From Hysterangium stoloniferum (Eukaryota > Basidiomycota > Agaricomycetes > Hysterangiales > Hysterangiaceae), in the NCBI GenBank assembly GCA_015178975.1, contig WHVD01000084.1:310001-374000 (forward strand): a stretch of DNA of 64,000 nucleotides. Direction: 5' to 3'. This document shows, one piece after another, positions 31,331 through 40,657 of this stretch. Every line of letters starts with the position of its first letter. Within the stretch, counting starts at the first letter, position 1. The position numbers and the translations under genes were made by a program. Under the pieces are notes generated by a model. That model saw only the letters and a list, made by a program, of their open reading frames with translations. It was not told where the DNA came from and ran no database searches.

Positions 31331-32477
31331 AAGAGACAGAGGTTATTGTCCATACGACATTGTCTTTCCTGTGGGGTCAATTTGCCATTGGGTCCGAGTT
31401 TGCCTGAGAGGTTGGGTTTTCTGGCTTGCTTGCCGGACTGTTGACCCTTGTTATTGTCCTTGTTGTTGTTGTTGTTGTTGTTGTTAGAAGACTTTTTATC
31501 GTTCTTCTTGTTGGATTGTGTGGAGTTTTGGTTGCTGGTTGACGAATTGCTGTTGTTGTTTTTATTGGCCATGGACTTGTTCACTTTGTCCATGGAGGTC
31601 TCGCAGGCAACTTCTGCACGACGTTCCCAATAACGTGCGTCCGCATTTTGAGCCTTGAGGTGTATACAGGACAGGGTTTTTGGCTTGCCATCTTCTCCTT
31701 TCGAGACTTCATCTTTAAGGCAGGATGGCAGACTGGCATAGAATTGGTGGCAGAGAGCGGGATCGCCCCACTGACAATGAGCTGCAAGATTATTGAATTG
31801 GATGATATAGTCCATGAGCGCTGTGTGTCCTTCATATGAAGATTTGTGAGGCTGTTCTCAGCTTCTCTGGTCGGGTCATACGGGCCAAAGTTGGTTTCAA
31901 GCTCCTCAACAAAAGCATCCCAACCTTCGAGCCAAAGTGGCTCTTCCTCGGAAATTCCACTAAAAGCCAGTTTAAACCATTTCAATGCGGATCCCGACAA
32001 GCATGAAAGTGCATAGTTGACTTTTCGGGAGTCCGTGGAGAATGCAGCGGATCGATCGCAGAAATTGAAGCGACATTGCATGAGGAAAGTAGAGAGTTTG
32101 TTTGGGTTGGAACCCATGAAGGGTTCTGGAGCATTGACTTTTGACCGTGGAGGTTCTTGTTCCTTTTTCTTTCATTCTTCAAGCAGGTGTGTCATAAATT
32201 TATCTATAGTACCTGCTAAAAATTCAGAAGTAGGGTCCCCCAAGTGTCGTCGTTTGATAAGTGGAGGATTTTCGACACCTTTGCCCTTGTCGGGCGCCAC
32301 AGATTCATCCTCATGCTTGGATTCGTCCTGGTTTTCCGGGACTTCTTCGATATGGGCTTCTTCCATGGGTCCCAACTGGTTCGCAAGCATCTGGCTGGTA
32401 TACAAAGTTAATGGGGAATGAAGAGTCGATGGTCCAGGTAATGATGCCTGTGCATTCACTTTTCTTCTTGGTGGCAT
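31198..32477 (-). pseudogene. E4 gag
   Basis: The start, ATGCCACCAAGAAGAAAAG, is at 32477, 36 bp from the LTR. An acidic N-terminus (KGKGVENPP) leads to a TGA at about 32174. The capsid core follows (GSNPNKLSTFLMQCRFNF; WDAFVEELETNFGPYDPT), with a frameshift near 31815. YIIQFNNLAAHCQWG, an Asn-rich linker from GTT/AAC repeats (31450-31490) and an intact knuckle CLLCGKPGHRVLEC come next. It ends KKE-TAA at 31198-31200. Pol starts in an overlapping frame upstream of this stop. Confidence 0.87.
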
Positions 32478-32500
32478 AATGAAAACAATCTGCAAGTCTT

Positions 32501-32511
32501 AGTCAGAAAAT
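32501..32511 (-). promoter_or_regulatory. E4 self-primer binding site
   Basis: The sense strand ATTTTCTGACT, 2 nt after the LTR end, is exactly complementary to AGTCAGAAAAT in the LTR (32825-32835). A TATTTAAA box (32868 leftward) lies 33 bp upstream of that 11-mer. Confidence 0.8.
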
Positions 32512-32513
32512 AC

Positions 32514-33328
32514 TGTTAGGGTACATACACAGCGGGTCTCCGGAGAAACCCGCGGAATATCCAGTAGGACTTGGCTTCAGCTTATAGGCTGTGCCCTCGC
32601 TAGATCGTATTGTCCAATTTCAGACAGGCAGACAGGAATCCCAGGGAGTCCGGGCAGGGGCCGTGGGTCGAGGGGTCGTAGGTCGGAGGTCATGGGTCGT
32701 GAGTCGAGATAGGTAAGAGAGATAGATGTCCTGGAGCCCATGGGCTCTGACTAGTGTGAGCAGTGTAATTCAAGTAGGAGTTTAGAGCAGAAAATGTATT
32801 AGATTACTGGGGGGATCTAAGCCGATTTTCTGACTGGATTGTATGTACAACATCTGCCAGTTTAAATAGACCGTGGAGTGAATGTCATACTGAATCCAGT
32901 AATGATGAAACGAAACGAGCAAAACATAAAACAGGAATAGTAAACACCAAATTTGGTGTTAGGAATGGGATGGAACGGAGTGGAGTCTGAATAGTGACAA
33001 ATCATAAACCATAACGAGAAATGGAGCAGAAGTGGAGTCCGAATCGTGACAGGTCATTTGACTAAAATGGGAATGGGGCTCTGTTAGAGGGGTGACAGGT
33101 TTTCTGAGTGGGGTCCAGTGACTGATGCATGGGATGAGGTCGGACATAGACAGAGATGAAGTCCGGTGGGTTTTACAGTGACTGAAACACAACGTAACAA
33201 AGTCGAATGTAGACATGTCTGACATACAGAGTCCGGTGGGAATTCCGGTAAACTGATAATGGGTGCGTATAGGGCACGGGTGCATATAAGTTAGTGCCTG
33301 GAGTCCGGCGGGATTTCCAGTCATAACA
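32514..33328 (-). repeat. 5' LTR of E4 (family A, 815 bp)
   Basis: It runs from TGTTAGGGTACATAC to CAGTCATAACA and is followed by the ATTGG target copy at 33329-33333. It contains the R-U5 motif at about 32567-32600 and the promoter described for the PBS. Confidence 0.92.
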
Positions 33329-33333
33329 ATTGG

Positions 33334-34440
33334 TGTGATGTATCTAGTATATCTTCACGAATTTACCCTTAATTTTCTGGGATTTATTTCTTTTATTTTA
33401 TTCTATTTTATTTTGTTTATTATTTCAAGAATTAGGCTGTTTCCTTTTAACTTTGAATACTCAAAGCTTTGAATGACATCACATTATGTAATCGAAGCCT
33501 AGAGCGGTCGAAATATAAATATAATAAAGCCAGGTTATCTAATTTCGAGAGGCCGGGTTTTATTATATTATATTACTACATATATGCGCATTATTATCAC
33601 ACGATCACGTGACATCACATGACGACGACGTCACGACATATTTACAAATCATCGTGAGTAGTTTTTGCAGCCACCCGGCCGCATTTATTTCCATTTCGGC
33701 CACTCGGCTTATTTTGCTTCCACCCTTGGCCATCCTGGGTTTATTTTCTGACTCGACCGGTTCAGATCTTCGGTTTGGATCTTCGAGTCGGGTGATAGCT
33801 ATGACATCATAGCGGAATTATAGAAACCTTTAGAAGCTTCTAATAATTTCCTAATTAGTTATTTAGATATTATTAAGCAAAAATCTCTACATGTATAAAA
33901 GGAGGCCTAGCTAATTCATCTACGTTCCCTCAGCTTCCCAGAAAACCTTTAGGCTTACTAATCACCTAAGTAAATCTAAATTCTCATTACTGAAATCCCT
34001 GCCCATTTAGGTTATTCAAGAGCCCATTTTAACAGCACAGTTAATCAATCTTTAAACAAATGCTTGGATATTCGACTCTCAGACACTCTCTCTCTTTATA
34101 AATTATTTAACAGCTTGTTAAATCTTTATAAATAGTAAACTAAAAGGCTACAAGAAAGCGAAGGCTTATGACAAGTTTCCGCCAACTTATTGCACATACA
34201 TTCAGCTCCCGAACCTTTATTCTCAAGGAGAACTTAACTTTCGTAGAGCACATCACTACAAGTTCATCTGAATTTGTCAAGAGACCAAACAAATATTGAC
34301 TTTAGTTGTTTAAGCTTAATAGTGCAGCTAATTAATCTATCAGTATTTAAATTACTGGACCTTTATTTGTTTATTTCTTGAATCCCTTGCCATGTCAATG
34401 TTTGTTAACTATTTGAGAGAGTAAATAGCCGGATACCTTA
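33334..34440 (+). repeat. Solo family G LTR, TSD ATTGG (shared with E4)
   Basis: It runs from TGTGATGTATCTAG to CGGATACCTTACA, 1,107 bp, with ATTGG at 33329-33333 and 34441-34445. The left ATTGG is also the right target copy of E4, so two unrelated families integrated at the same pentamer. It contains CpG-rich patches (33596-33640) and TCACGTGACATCACATGAC words. It resembles 6218-7461, mainly in the 3' half. Confidence 0.8.
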
Positions 34441-34445
34441 CAATT

Positions 34446-34474
34446 GGTCTACATGGCATTGTTTGGGACCCATT
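34446..34474 (-). pseudogene. asZC copy 3, displaced first codons
   Basis: On the minus strand ATGGGTCCCAAACAATGCC starts at 34474 and matches the opening of copy 4 (ATGGGACCAAAACCAATGCC) apart from a 1-nt loss. It was separated from the rest of exon 1 (19913 leftward) by E4 and the family G LTR. Confidence 0.75.
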
Positions 34475-34683
34475 TGATGATGGGGTAATAAAGAAGAAGA
34501 AATTTTCATTTTTTCAAATTTTTATATAGGCTCGTTGCATCTGAACCTTATCTTCCAGATCACGTGACTCTTTGACACATACGTGTAACCAACATGACTT
34601 TCTGACACATACCCTTAACCGACAAAATCTTATCAAGTTCTAGAACCTCTTTGGGACTTCAGCATAAAATAAAGGAAGGGTAC
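34475..34683 (-). promoter_or_regulatory. Promoter region of asZC copy 3 and E3 polypurine tract
   Basis: Read on the minus strand, going upstream of the ATG: a CCTATATAAAAATTTG box about 60 bp away, then GATCTGGAAG and an intact CACGTG (34561-34566). The polypurine tract AAAGGAAGGGTAC abuts the 3' LTR on the plus strand at 34671-34683. The E-box equivalent has become CATGTG in copies 1, 2 and 4. Confidence 0.6.
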
Positions 34684-34994
34684 TGTTATGACTGGAAAGC
34701 CTGCTGGACTCTGGGCATTAACTTATAAGCACCCACACCCTGCACACACCAGTTATCAGTTTACTAGAATACCCACTGGACTCTGGATGTCAGACCTGTC
34801 CACACTCAACCTTCATCACTTCATGCATCAGTCACTGGAATACCCACCGGAATCCATTCCTGTCTATCTCCAACCCTGTCCCACGTACCAGCCACTGGAC
34901 TCCACTTGGAAAGCCCAACAGCTCTCTAACTGAGCCCCATTCCCATTATGGTCAAATGACTTGTCATGATTCAGACTCTGTTTCTGCTCCATTC

Positions 34995-36543
34995 TGTTAC
35001 GACCGGACAATCCCGCCGGACTCTGGGCACTAACCCATACGCCCCCACGCGCTACAAGCACCAATTGTCTGTTTATAGGATTTCCCGCCCAGACTCCATT
35101 ATGTCAAGACTCGTTACGTTCGACCTCATTACAACACATATCAGTCACCGGACTTCCCCCGGACTCCGTCTCTGTCTATGTCTGTCTTCGTCCCACGCAT
35201 CAGTCACCGGTCCCCGCTTAGAATCCCGTCACCGCTCTAATCGAGCCCCGTTCCCGTTTTAGTCAAATGACCTGTCACAATTTAGGACTCCACTCCCGCT
35301 CCGTTTCCCGTTATGGGTTATGCTTTGTCACGATTCGGACTCCGCTCTGTTCCATTCCATTCCTAACTGTTACAACCGTGTCGCAACCCTATCGGTCCTG
35401 AGGTTATCGCCACTTGTCAACGTTTCAAGTCATCCTCTCGGAAACCATCGGCCCCGAAGCTGATGAATGTTTTCGCAAAGATCAAACTCCGTTTACACCC
35501 ACATCAAAATAACTCGTATTGTCTGGTCAAACTTTGATACGTCCCCTTTTATTATGTTGATCCGTCCAATCTTATGTTTTGCACATGTCTATCTATATTT
35601 GTAGTCCTTGAACTATTTCCTTTTATCGTAATCCCACTCTCGGTTAAGATCGGCCTCCGAACTAATCATAAACTTCCCGTTCCTAGTCAAGCTTATTGTT
35701 AATACCGTGTTCCGCCCTTCTCCCCATTAGTATTTTCCAGATGCCTGTTACTTGTATATGAACCCGCTGTAGTTGTAGTCACTAGGCAATCAGAATATCG
35801 ACTCAGAATACCCTCATACGCCTGTATCAGTCTCATACTAAGAATCCCCCCCATCCGCCTTCGCGTGCGCTCGCCCACTCCCGGCCCCGACCCCTTGGCC
35901 CTACGCTTGACTTGTCCTTCGATTCCGATCGGTATCACGCCGAAAGGTACTCATTAGGATTAGTCTTCGCCCGCCCAAAATTTAAGGACATCCTACGGAT
36001 ATTTGCGAGGGCGCAGCACATAAGCTGAAGCCAAGTCCTTCCGATCGGTCCCTGTCGGCCACCGACATTAGTCAGTTTTCAGTTCTTAACACTAACACCA
36101 ATTTGGTGTTTACTATTCCCGTTTCATGTTTTGTTAGTTTTCATTTCGTTATTACTGGATTTGGTATGTCATGCATTCCACGGTCTATATAAACTGGCAG
36201 ATGTTGTACATACAATCCAGTCAGAAAATTAGCTTAGATTCCCCCCAGTAATCTAATAATATTTTCCGCTCTAAAACCTTACTCGATTCACATCGCTCGC
36301 ACTAGTCGGAGCCCACGGGCTCCGGCGCATCTATCTCTCTCAACCAACTCGACTCACGACCCACGACCCTCGACTTACGACTTACGACCCACGAACCCTG
36401 CCCGGATTCCCCAGGATCCCCGTCCATCCGTTTGAAATTGGACAACACGATCTAGCGAGGGCGCAGCCTATAAGCTGAAGCCAAGTCCTACCAGATATCC
36501 TGCGGGTTTCTCTGGAAACCCGGCCTGTGTGTGTATCCTAACA
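34995..36543 (+). repeat. Solo family A LTR, TSD CATTC, with nested family D LTR
   Basis: It runs from TGTTACGACCGGACAATCC to GTGTGTATCCTAACA with CATTC at 34990-34994 and 36544-36548. It is 820 bp after removal of the nested LTR. It is CpG-rich (young), while its host LTR is CpG-poor. Confidence 0.92.
35368..36091 (+). repeat. Solo family D LTR, TSD CTAAC
   Basis: It is 724 bp, TGTTACAACCGTGTCGC...CAGTTCTTAACA, flanked by CTAAC at 35363-35367 and 36092-36096. GTATATGAACCC at about 35755-35766 lies 33 bp upstream of AATCAGAATAT, the family D self-primer 11-mer. Confidence 0.92.
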
Positions 36544-37058
36544 CATTCCCATTATGGTTTAACTACCTGTCACGATTCAGACTCCGCTCCACTTTGTTCC
36601 GTTCCTAACACCAAATCTGGTGTTTACTTATCCCATTTCATGTTTGCTAGTTTAGATTTCATTATTACTAGATTTGGTATGTTATACATTCCACAGTCTA
36701 TATAGTCTGGCAGATGTTGTACATACAATCCAGTCAGAAAATCAGCTTAGATTCTCTCCAGTAATCTCAGTATATTTTCTGCTCTATTCTCCTCTTTTAA
36801 ACACACCACTCTTACTCATCGGAGCCCACAGGCTCTGACCCTCTATCACTTAACCTCCAACTATTTACTACTCAACTCCCAACTCATCACCCCTCGACCT
36901 CCAACTACTCCCAGACTCCCCAGGATTCCTGTCCACCCATCTGAAATTGGATGACACGATCTCATGAGGGTGCAGCCTATAAGCTGAAGCCAAGTCCTAC
37001 TGGCTTTCCTGTGGGTTTCTCTGGAAACCCTCCACTAAGCTCTGCACACAACTTAACA

Positions 37059-37903
37059 ACCAACCCTTTTCCGATTATGCCTCATGTCTGTTGTTTAAGT
37101 CATTTTTCTACTCACTGTTTGGAATTTCCAACTTTCAAGTTCATGCACAATTTAAAGTTAAAAACTGTTATATTTCTAACTACTCTAAAGTTTCTCCTCC
37201 AATTTCCCCCTCTTCCTTGGCTTCCAACACTTCCTTTTCACCAATGTTCTTCAATGCCTCTTTAATGTTTTCAAGACCCTACACCTTTGGAACCCAAAGC
37301 TTCCAAGTATTGTTCAAGTTGCTCCCCAATGTATACCATTGCACTCACTTGGTTGTCCAACCCCAAGCCTAGTATTCACAGCTGTTCACCAATTAGCACT
37401 TGGTTCTTCAATTTCTCTTGATGATATTGTCTCATCTCCAAAAGATAAGTGCACGGGAGCTGATTTCGTTCTTCTAAGGCATCTGCCTGATGCTCTTGAT
37501 ATGGCCCATTACTGTTAGTACCTGGGAATATGCACCCAAGTTTCTGACTTGCACATTCTTCACATGTGTGGCCCCAACCATTTGCCCATTGATGGCAGAC
37601 TTGACCTCAGGTAGTGCATTGATTGCACTTTGGATTGTTTCAGGCCCCATCCTGGGGGCCAATTTTTGTTTCTGTTACCGAAATTAGTAAAAACTAAAAT
37701 AATAAATAAGAACACAGACATACCATACCTTAGGGCTCAAAGGCCCTGCCACTTCCTCCTCTTCCTCTTCATCCTCTTCACCATCAGTATCTAATGGTGT
37801 TGTTCCTTTGTGCTGTAAAAGGATGTCAGAGAGGTCACAAGTGCAATGACACTCCCAACTCACCTTACCCTCCCCCTTCTTCCTCACCTCCTCAGCTTGC
37901 ACC
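37059..37903 (-). pseudogene. asZC antisense gene, copy 7 (inverted duplicate of copy 2)
   Basis: On the minus strand it carries the end of exon 1 (EVRKKGEGK, about 37870-37895), intron 1 (GTGAGT...TTTTACAG), the acidic exon 2 with runs of Glu (about 37730-37810), and exon 3, which keeps the cysteine block and the helical segment of copy 2, with decay near 37270-37440. It shares with copy 2 both flanking LTR insertion points (family G at GGTGC, family A at TCGGT), so it arose by inverted duplication after those insertions. Exon 1 upstream of the family G LTR is absent. Confidence 0.8.
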
Positions 37904-38542
37904 TGTAATGTATTTAGGGGTTTCTCTCAGATAGCTCAATAAATGCTATAGTGTCACAGCTTCAACAACAAAAAAGCAAAGGTCCAGTAATTTAAATACT
38001 GATAGATTAATTAGTTGCACTATTAAGCTTAAACAACTAAAATCAATGCTTATTTTGATTATTGAAAGGTTCAATAGAACTGTGTATGACTCTTTTAGCA
38101 AATAAACAGCTATTCCTTGAGAATAGGGGCTGGAAGCTGAATATATGTGCAGTAACTTGGCAGAGACTTGATATAAAGCTTTGGTTTCTTGTATGCTTAT
38201 TTGTAACTATTAATAGATATTTAACAAGGTGTTAAATACTTTATTAACAGAGACAATAATTTGTATCAGATTAATTGAGTGCTTGTACTTGATTAATTCA
38301 ATAAACTTAGGTATGGGCCTTGAATAATCTAAGTGTTGGCAGGGATTTCAGTAAGGATACTTATTAGGTTTATTATCTATTTAATAAGCCTAAGGGGTAG
38401 CTGTGAGGCTGGGGAACTTAGATGATTAGAAGTTCAAGAGTGCTGACAAAGAGTTCTAGATTCTGCAAGTGTAGGTGCTTTATCAAACTAAGGCTATTAT
38501 TGTCCTTAGGATGAAGAAAAGCTTCTGAGCTGTGCTGTAAAA
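37904..38542 (-). repeat. Family G LTR, partial, inverted
   Basis: It begins TGTAATGTATTTAGG (the reverse of the LTR end), matches 7461 back to about 6815, and is cut by Tc1 element A at 38543. The pentamer GCACC at 37899-37903 is the inverted GGTGC target site. Confidence 0.85.
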
Positions 38543-39079
38543 TACAGTAGGGGACAAAACTGTCCCAATGTTTTGTTAATTCTGATTAAATGGTTTATTA
38601 CTGGTCAGATAAATTTCCTAAAATTGTGGAAATATTCTCAGATATACCTGAACATACTAACCCTCACATATCCAAAGATGACATAATTCAGATGGTAATT
38701 GATATCACAGTGAATATTTAAAAATACCCAATCATTGGGACAGTTTTGTCCCCTGCCCTTTTCACTGATTTTACTCTATCATAACATCCACTAGAGGAAT
38801 GGAAAAATTCCAAAATAAATCATGTGACATATATTCAATGTTCTAATTGATATGTGACTGTCACAGTCACATTTCAACTATTTCTCTCATCATGAAAGCT
38901 ATTTCTCCTCTCAAAAGAGGATAGGCCATCTTTTTCCTCCAAAATAGACTCTCCAATAGGAATGTGGCCTCTATAATAGGTCTTAGCAAGTCTACTAATA
39001 ATTAGAATTGGTCAGGAGATGGACATGGACAAATAAAACCTGAAAGGAGGATGTCCTTCCAAGCTTTCCCCTATTGATT

Positions 39080-39590
39080 AAAGGAGGATCATGCATCAAA
39101 TCACCTCTGGCAAGTTAGATAATGCTGTCCAGGCCATATATTGTGCAGAATTCATCCTTCCTTCAATCTCTGCAAGCATTCCCACTCCATTCCAACCCAT
39201 GCAGCCCAACACCATGATATTTCCACCTCCATACTTGACTGTAGATTAGGTTGTCTTATCAGAAAGTGGTTCTCCAGTTTTCTTCCACACATATTGATGT
39301 CTATCTGACCCAATCTTATTGATATTGGTCTCATCAGACTACAAGACCCTTTTCCAATCGTCCACAGTCTATTTTTGGTACTTGAAGACAAAGCTTAACC
39401 TGCCTTTCTATGTTGAGCTTTGAGCAAGGGCCTTTTGCTTTGACTACAGGGTTTAAACCATGCTGTTTCAAGGTCCTCCTGACTTTTTTGGATGAGACAT
39501 AGGATTCATTGATAGAATTGATGAAGTCTGTGGCCTGGACAGCATTATCTAGCTTGCCAGAGGTGATTTTATGTATAATCCTCCTTTAAT
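39080..39590 (-). pseudogene. Tc1 transposase fragment of element A
   Basis: The minus strand gives ITSGKLDNAVQATDFI, then a KKVRRTLKQHGLNP block, a DETNIN-like first catalytic region, and YGGGNIMVLGCMGW followed by AEIEGRMNSAQY. These are all in order as in Tc1 transposases, but spread over different frames with stops. The second Asp and the Glu region are missing. It is about half the length of a full transposase. Confidence 0.75.
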
Positions 39591-39681
39591 CAATAGGGGA
39601 AAGCTTGGAAGGACATCTTCCTTTCAGGTTTTATTTGTCCATGTCTGTCTCCTGACCAATTCTAATTATTAGTAGACTTGC

Positions 39682-40496
39682 TGTTAGGGTGTGTACACAG
39701 CGGGTTTCCAGAGAAACCCATGGAATATCCGGTAGGACTTGGCTTCAGCTTATAGGCTGCGCCCTCACAAGATCGTGTTGTCCAATTTCAGACAGGCGGA
39801 TGGGAATCCCAGGGAATCTAGGTGGGGTTCATGGGTCGAGGGGTTGTAGGTCAGAGGTCATGGGTTGAGAGGTCATGAGTCGAGATAGATAAGAGAGATA
39901 GATGCGCCGGAGCCTGTGGGCTCCGACTAGTGTGAGCAGTGTGATTCAAGTAGGAGTTCGGAGCGGAAAATGTGTTAGATTAAAGAGGGGAATCTAAGCC
40001 GATTTTCTGACTGGATTGTATGTACAACATCTGCCAGACTATATAGACTGTGGAATGAATGACATACCAAATCCAGTAATAATGAAACAAAACTAGCAAA
40101 ACATAAAACAAGAATAGTAAACACCAAATTTGGTATTAGGAACAGGACGGAATGGAGTGGTGTCCAAATCGTGACAAATCATAAACCATAATGGGAAATG
40201 AAGCAGGAGTGGAGTCTGAATTGTGACAGGTCATTTGACTAAAATGGGAATGGGGCTCTGTTAAAGGGATGACAGGTTTTCCGAGTGGGGTCCAGTGACT
40301 GATGTGTGGGACAGGGTCCAGGGACAGAGTCTGGTGGGTATTCCGGTGATTGAAACACAATGTAATGAAGTCGAACATAGAGAAGTCTGATGTACAGAGT
40401 CTGGTGGGAATTCTGGTAAACTGACAATTGGTGTGTATATGGTGCAGGTGTGTATAAGTTAGTGCCCAGAGTCTGGCGGGAATTCTGGTCATAACA
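39682..40496 (-). repeat. Solo family A LTR, TSD CTTGC
   Basis: It is 815 bp, TGTTAGGGTGTGTACACAG...GTCATAACA, flanked by CTTGC at 39677-39681 and 40497-40501. It is inserted in the right arm of the palindrome, so it is younger than the fold-back. Confidence 0.92.
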
Positions 40497-40657
40497 CTTG
40501 CTAAGACCTATTATAGAGGCCACATTCCTATTGGAGAGTCCATTTTGGAGGAGAGAGATGGCCTATCTTCTTTTGAAAGGAGAAATAGCTTTCATGATGA
40601 GAGAAATAGTTGAAATGTGACTGTGACAGTCACATATCAATTAGAACATTGAATATA

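Larger units (their letters stand above)
19914..33328 (-). mobile_element. E4: nearly complete family A Ty3/gypsy element, TSD ATTGG
   Basis: The two LTRs (19914-20728 and 32514-33328) are both 815 bp and are flanked by ATTGG at 19909-19913 and 33329-33333. The internal order on the minus strand is PBS, gag, protease, RT, then a deletion, then asZC copy 4 on the plus strand, then a polypurine tract. RNase H, integrase, the chromodomain and the C-terminal half of asZC are deleted in one event at about 21582. Insertion X, with E5 inside it, splits the protease. It sits in exon 1 of asZC copy 3. Confidence 0.9.
34684..37058 (+). repeat. Family A LTR at the E3 3' side, carrying two nested solo LTRs; probably chimeric
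   Basis: With the nested 34995-36543 insertion and one TSD copy removed it is 821 bp, TGTTATGACTGG...CACACAACTTAACA. Its left flank is the E3 polypurine tract, as expected for the 3' LTR. Its right flank (ACCAACCC, 37059) is the inverted copy of the 8307-8311 junction, not the AATAC found at 12134-12138. LTR-LTR recombination is the simplest explanation. Confidence 0.75.
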
